This document shows, one piece after another, positions 13,871 to 16,265 of a stretch of DNA of 16,265 nucleotides (position 1 is its first letter; each line of letters starts with the position of its first letter). Location: NCBI RefSeq assembly GCF_041685465.1, contig NZ_JAWLFS010000042.1, forward strand, positions 1 through 16,265, read 5' to 3'. Under the pieces are notes generated by a model. That model did not search any database, was not told the DNA's origin, and worked only from the letters and a program-made list of their open reading frames with translations. The position numbers and the translations under genes were made by a program. The stretch is from Rhodosalinus sp041685465. GTDB lineage: Bacteria; Pseudomonadota; Alphaproteobacteria; Rhodobacterales; Rhodobacteraceae.

Positions 13871-13903
13871 AAGGGCCGGGGCGCTGCCCCGGCCCTTTCT
13901 TCG
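13871..13903 (+). terminator. Strong intrinsic terminator after the outer-membrane protein gene
   Basis: AAGGGCCGGGGC (13871-13882), loop GCT, GCCCCGGCCCTT (13886-13897): a perfect 12-bp stem followed by TTTCTTCGT. It starts 22 nt after the stop codon. It lies between convergent genes (msrA ends at 13918) and may also stop transcription from that side, where the T-tract is poorer. Confidence 0.85.
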
Positions 13904-13917
13904 TCACTTCGGGCCGC

Positions 13918-14427
13918 TTACTCCGCGGCGTCGCGCTTCGGCAGAACCCAGTCGGGGCGCGGGAAGTGGCAGGTATAGCCGTTCGGGATCCGCTGCAGGT
14001 AATCCTGGTGCTCGGGCTCCGCCTCCCAGAAGTCGCCGACCGGCTCCACCTCCGTCACGACCTTGCCCGGCCAGCGCCCCGAGGCCTCGACCTCGGCGAT
14101 GGTTTCCTCTGCGACGCGCTTCTGCTCCTCGGTCACGTAGTAGATCGCGGAGCGGTAGGACATGCCGATATCGTTGCCCTGCCGGTTCACCGTGGTCGGA
14201 TCGTGGATCTGGAAGAATCGCTCCAGGATCGCGCGATAGCTGATCCGGTCGGGGTCGAAGATGATCTCGACGCCCTCGGCATGCGTGCCGTGCCTCCGGT
14301 AGGTGGCGTTGGGCACATCGCCGCCGGTGTAACCGACCCGCGTGCGCAGGACCCCCGGCAGCTTGCGCAACAGATCCTCGACCCCCCAGAAGCAGCCGCC
14401 TGCCAGAACCGCGCGTTCCTCAGCCAT
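13918..14427 (-). CDS. msrA: Peptide methionine (S)-sulfoxide reductase MsrA
   Basis: Cytosolic repair enzyme, 169 residues, reducing the S epimer of methionine sulfoxide. The active-site motif GGCFWGVE begins at residue 10, with catalytic Cys12. Other family blocks are GVLRTRVGYTGG, the YRRHGTHAEGVEI segment with Glu52, FFQIHDPTTVNRQGNDIGMSYRSAIYY (73-99) and EPEHQDYL. One further cysteine, Cys153 in NGYTCHFPRP, is placed to act as the resolving residue. The ATG at 14427 overlaps the msrB stop by 8 nt (ATGGCTGA), so the two are translationally coupled; the longer frame to 14643 is msrB sequence read out of frame. MsrA and MsrB together cover both sulfoxide epimers. Confidence 0.95.
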   Translation of the reverse strand: MAEERAVLAGGCFWGVEDLLRKLPGVLRTRVGYTGGDVPNATYRRHGTHAEGVEIIFDPDRISYRAILERFFQIHDPTTVNRQGNDIGMSYRSAIYYVTEEQKRVAEETIAEVEASGRWPGKVVTEVEPVGDFWEAEPEHQDYLQRIPNGYTCHFPRPDWVLPKRDAAE

Positions 14428-14872
14428 GTTCCGTCTCCACCAGATGCAGATATTCGCCGTAACCCTCGGCCTCCATGTCGTCGCGGTGGACGAAGCGGAG
14501 CGCCGCGGAATTGATGCAGTAGCGCAGCCCGCCCCGGTCCCGCGGACCATCCGGAAAGACATGGCCCAGGTGGCTGTCGCCATGTGCCGAGCGCACCTCG
14601 GTGCGCACCATGCCGAGACCCCGGTCCTCGATCTCGCGGACATGCGCGGGCTCGATCGGCCGCACGAAGCTCGGCCAGCCCGAGCCGCTGTCGTACTTGT
14701 CCGCGGAGGCGAAGAGCGGCTCGCCCGAGACCACGTCGACGTAAATCCCGGGCTCCTTGTTGGCGAGAAGCGCGCCGGTCCCCGGCCGCTCCGTCCCGTT
14801 TTCCTGCGTGACGTAGTATTGCTGCTCGTCCAGCGCCGCGACCGCCTCGGGTCGCCTTTCCCATTTCGCCAT
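14420..14872 (-). CDS. msrB: Peptide methionine (R)-sulfoxide reductase MsrB, zinc-free single-cysteine form
   Basis: Cytosolic enzyme, 150 residues, reducing the R epimer of methionine sulfoxide. SelR-domain landmarks are clear: the YYVTQENGTERPGTG start of the domain, KYDSGSGWPSF (59-69), HLGHVFPDGP (101-110) and the catalytic RYCINSAALRF with Cys119. Unlike zinc-type MsrB proteins, both CxxC pairs are absent: the first position reads YVDVVSG and the second RSAHGDSHLGH. The usual resolving-cysteine site in the GWPSF region is Ser (SGSGWPSF). Cys119 is the only cysteine, so reduction must go through an external thiol or reductant. The ATG at 14872 has GGAGGCGGC just upstream. It lies 53 bp downstream of queG on the same strand and overlaps msrA. 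Confidence 0.94.
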   Translation of the reverse strand: MAKWERRPEAVAALDEQQYYVTQENGTERPGTGALLANKEPGIYVDVVSGEPLFASADKYDSGSGWPSFVRPIEPAHVREIEDRGLGMVRTEVRSAHGDSHLGHVFPDGPRDRGGLRYCINSAALRFVHRDDMEAEGYGEYLHLVETEHG

Positions 14873-14925
14873 GCCGCCTCCGCGTCCGTTGCCTCTCTCC
14901 CAAAGATGGCACGTCGGCGCGAAAA

Positions 14926-15963
14926 TCAAACCCCGTCGAGCCGGCGCACCGCCCAGGCCGCCGCATCCGCCACCGCCGGGTCCGGATCGCCCGTGAGCCC
15001 GGCCGCCACCAGCCGCAACTCCGCAAGCCCCGAGTTGCCGATGGCATAGAGCACGTTGCGCACGAAACGGTCGCGCCCGATGCGCTTGATCGGGCTTCCC
15101 GAGAACATCGCGCGAAAGCCCCCATCGTCGAGTTGCGCGAGTTCCGACAGCTGCGGCGCCTCCAGCTCCGCGCGCGCGGCGAGCTTCGCCTCCCGCGCCT
15201 CGGCCGCGAACTTGTTCCACGGGCAGACGGCGAGGCAGTCGTCACAGCCGTAGATCCGGTTGCCCAGAAGCGGGCGCAATTCCTCGTCCACCGGCCCCGC
15301 GTGCTCGATCGTGAGATAGGAAATACAGCGCCGCGCATCCAGTTGAAACGGCGCCGGAAAGGCGTCCGTCGGGCAGACGTCGAGACAGCGCCGGCAGCTC
15401 CCGCAGTGCTCCGCCTCCGCCGCGTCGGGGGCGAGCTCGAGCGTGGTGAAGATCGCGCCGAGGAAGATCCAGTTGCCGAGGTCGCGCGACAGCAGGTTGG
15501 TGTGCTTGCCCTGCCAGCCGAGCCCGGCCGCCTGCGCCAGCGGCTTCTCCATCACCGGCGCAGTATCGACGAAGACCTTGACCTCGCCGCCCGCCGCCCC
15601 GATCAGCCAGCGCGCCACCCGCTTCAGCCGCTTCTTGATCAGGTCGTGATAGTCGCCCCCCCGGGCATAGACGCTGATCGTGCCCACCTCCGGCGCCGAG
15701 AGCGTCGCCAAGGGGTCGCTCTCCGGCGTATAGCTCATCGCCAGCATGATCACCGACCGCGCCTCGGGCCAGAGCGCCGCGGGGTCCGCCCGCCACTGCG
15801 CGCGCTCCGCCATCCAGCGCATCTGCCCGTGATGGCCGGCCTCCAGAAAGGCGGCCAGCCGCCCGGGCAGCTCCGGCACGGCGTCGGGGCGGCAGACGCC
15901 CAGCGCGTCGAAGCCCGCCGCGCGGGCCTCCTCGATCAGCCGCTCCTTCAGATCGCGTCCCAT
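14926..15963 (-). CDS. queG: Epoxyqueuosine reductase QueG
   Basis: Cobalamin-dependent iron-sulfur enzyme that reduces epoxyqueuosine to queuosine in the wobble position of tRNAs with GUN anticodons. The 345-residue product has the family layout: an N-terminal domain with GFDALGVCRPDA and MRWMAER (substrate and cobalamin region), the conserved KVFVDTAPVMEKPLAQAAGLGWQGKHTNL stretch near 130-165, and two [4Fe-4S] sets (CGSCRRCLDVCP with CISYLT, and CDDCLAVCP). C-terminal HEAT-like helices start near SPIKRIGRDRFVRNVLYAIGNSG. The ATG at 15963 is preferred over a TTG at 15981, because the family begins close to RDLKERLIEEARAAGFDALG; the ribosome site (AAGAAGAAG) is poor. It lies 80 bp after the GST gene. 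Confidence 0.95.
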   Translation of the reverse strand: MGRDLKERLIEEARAAGFDALGVCRPDAVPELPGRLAAFLEAGHHGQMRWMAERAQWRADPAALWPEARSVIMLAMSYTPESDPLATLSAPEVGTISVYARGGDYHDLIKKRLKRVARWLIGAAGGEVKVFVDTAPVMEKPLAQAAGLGWQGKHTNLLSRDLGNWIFLGAIFTTLELAPDAAEAEHCGSCRRCLDVCPTDAFPAPFQLDARRCISYLTIEHAGPVDEELRPLLGNRIYGCDDCLAVCPWNKFAAEAREAKLAARAELEAPQLSELAQLDDGGFRAMFSGSPIKRIGRDRFVRNVLYAIGNSGLAELRLVAAGLTGDPDPAVADAAAWAVRRLDGV

Positions 15964-16012
15964 GCTTCTTCTTGGGTCCAAGTATCCCGGGGGGAGGAGG
16001 CCGCAGGCCGAC

Positions 16013-16029
16013 GGGGGGCAGCGCCCCCC
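16013..16029 (-). terminator. G/C hairpin between the GST gene and queG
   Basis: GGGGGGC (16013-16019), loop AGC, GCCCCCC (16023-16029): a perfect 7-bp stem starting 14 nt after the GST stop on the minus strand. No T-tract follows, so termination would be weak. The remainder of the gap is a low-complexity G-rich stretch. Confidence 0.4.
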
Positions 16030-16043
16030 CCCTTTGCGCAGCG

Positions 16044-16265
16044 TCAGAAATCGAGATCGGCGTAATGGGCCGGCGGCGGGAAGCCCGGCACCTGGTCCGA
16101 CAGGATGCCGCGGAAGGCCGGGCGCGACTTGATCTTGGCGTACCAGTCCTTGACCACCTCCGAGCGGTGCCAGTCCACGTCCGAGATGTAGTCGAGCGCC
16201 GAGAGATGCGCGGCCGCCGCGAAATCGGCGAGCGTCATCGCGTCGCCGGCCAGCCAGCGCCGGTG
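16044..16265 (-). CDS. Glutathione S-transferase family protein, C-terminal part (runs off the right edge)
   Basis: The minus-strand frame is open from the window edge to a stop at 16044 and encodes 73 residues, starting HRRWLAGDAMTLADFAAAAHLSALDY in two overlapping blocks. WLAGDAMTLADFAAAAHLS is the N-capping box and helix typical of the GST C-terminal all-alpha domain. WYAKIKSRPAFRGILSD, with the conserved SRPAF turn, is equally characteristic. The thioredoxin-like glutathione-binding domain lies outside the window, so substrate and subclass cannot be given. The gene is upstream of and co-oriented with queG. Confidence 0.88.
   Translation of the reverse strand, partial: HRRWLAGDAMTLADFAAAAHLSALDYISDVDWHRSEVVKDWYAKIKSRPAFRGILSDQVPGFPPPAHYADLDF

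Noticed and set aside
1..16265. CRISPR arrays, tRNA or rRNA genes, transposases, phage or toxin-antitoxin modules
   Set aside because: None of the expected repeat patterns, folds or protein motifs were seen; essentially all coding space is assigned to metabolic, transport and repair genes.

Overview
The window is high-GC DNA (strong G/C bias at third codon positions) from an alphaproteobacterium. The best fit is the Rhodobacteraceae/Roseobacter group, judged from the GC-rich codon use, the MsrPQ, QueG and polyamine-cluster gene families, and the compact operon style. This placement is an inference from family knowledge; the window has no rRNA.

Layout, left to right. (a) 1-214: the 5' end of an unidentified minus-strand gene, then a short AT-rich spacer with a perfect DnaA-box-like word. 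(b) 215-1719, minus: msrP-msrQ, the periplasmic methionine sulfoxide reductase and its membrane haem partner, with a good candidate promoter. (c) 1859-4205, minus: an ectoine-hydrolase-like (DoeA/M24, creatinase-fold) gene overlapping an ArgE-like M20 deacetylase gene, preceded by an inverted repeat and a 22-bp-spaced direct repeat. (d) 4385-6535, minus: a SpuC-type class III aminotransferase and a GntR/FCD regulator. (e) 6672-12105, plus: potF-potG-potH-potI, a putrescine-type polyamine ABC importer, then a PuuB/DadA-like FAD amine oxidoreductase. (f) 12144-13058, minus: a DMT/EamA exporter-like permease. (g) 13235-13849, plus: a small acidic outer-membrane beta-barrel protein with a strong terminator. 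(h) 13918-16265, minus: msrA and msrB (overlapping), queG, and the C-terminal part of a glutathione S-transferase.

How it works together: blocks (d) and (e) form a divergent polyamine uptake and catabolism locus. The regulator sits between the aminotransferase and the transporter. TGATCA-centred operator-like sites lie in the potF/gntR divergent region and inside a near-consensus spuC promoter at the 3' end of gntR. PotFGHI would import putrescine or a related diamine; SpuC would transaminate it; the FAD enzyme offers a second, oxidative deamination route. The adjoining DoeA-like and M20 genes are the unusual part. Together with a diamine transaminase they could also convert ectoine through N-acetyl-2,4-diaminobutyrate and 2,4-diaminobutyrate, or act on a related N-acetylated diamine. 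Two independent methionine-sulfoxide repair systems, MsrPQ (periplasm) and MsrAB (cytoplasm), flank the locus. I found no phage, transposase, CRISPR, tRNA or rRNA. The only repeat-like insertion I saw is a pair of AT-rich palindromes between potH and potI.
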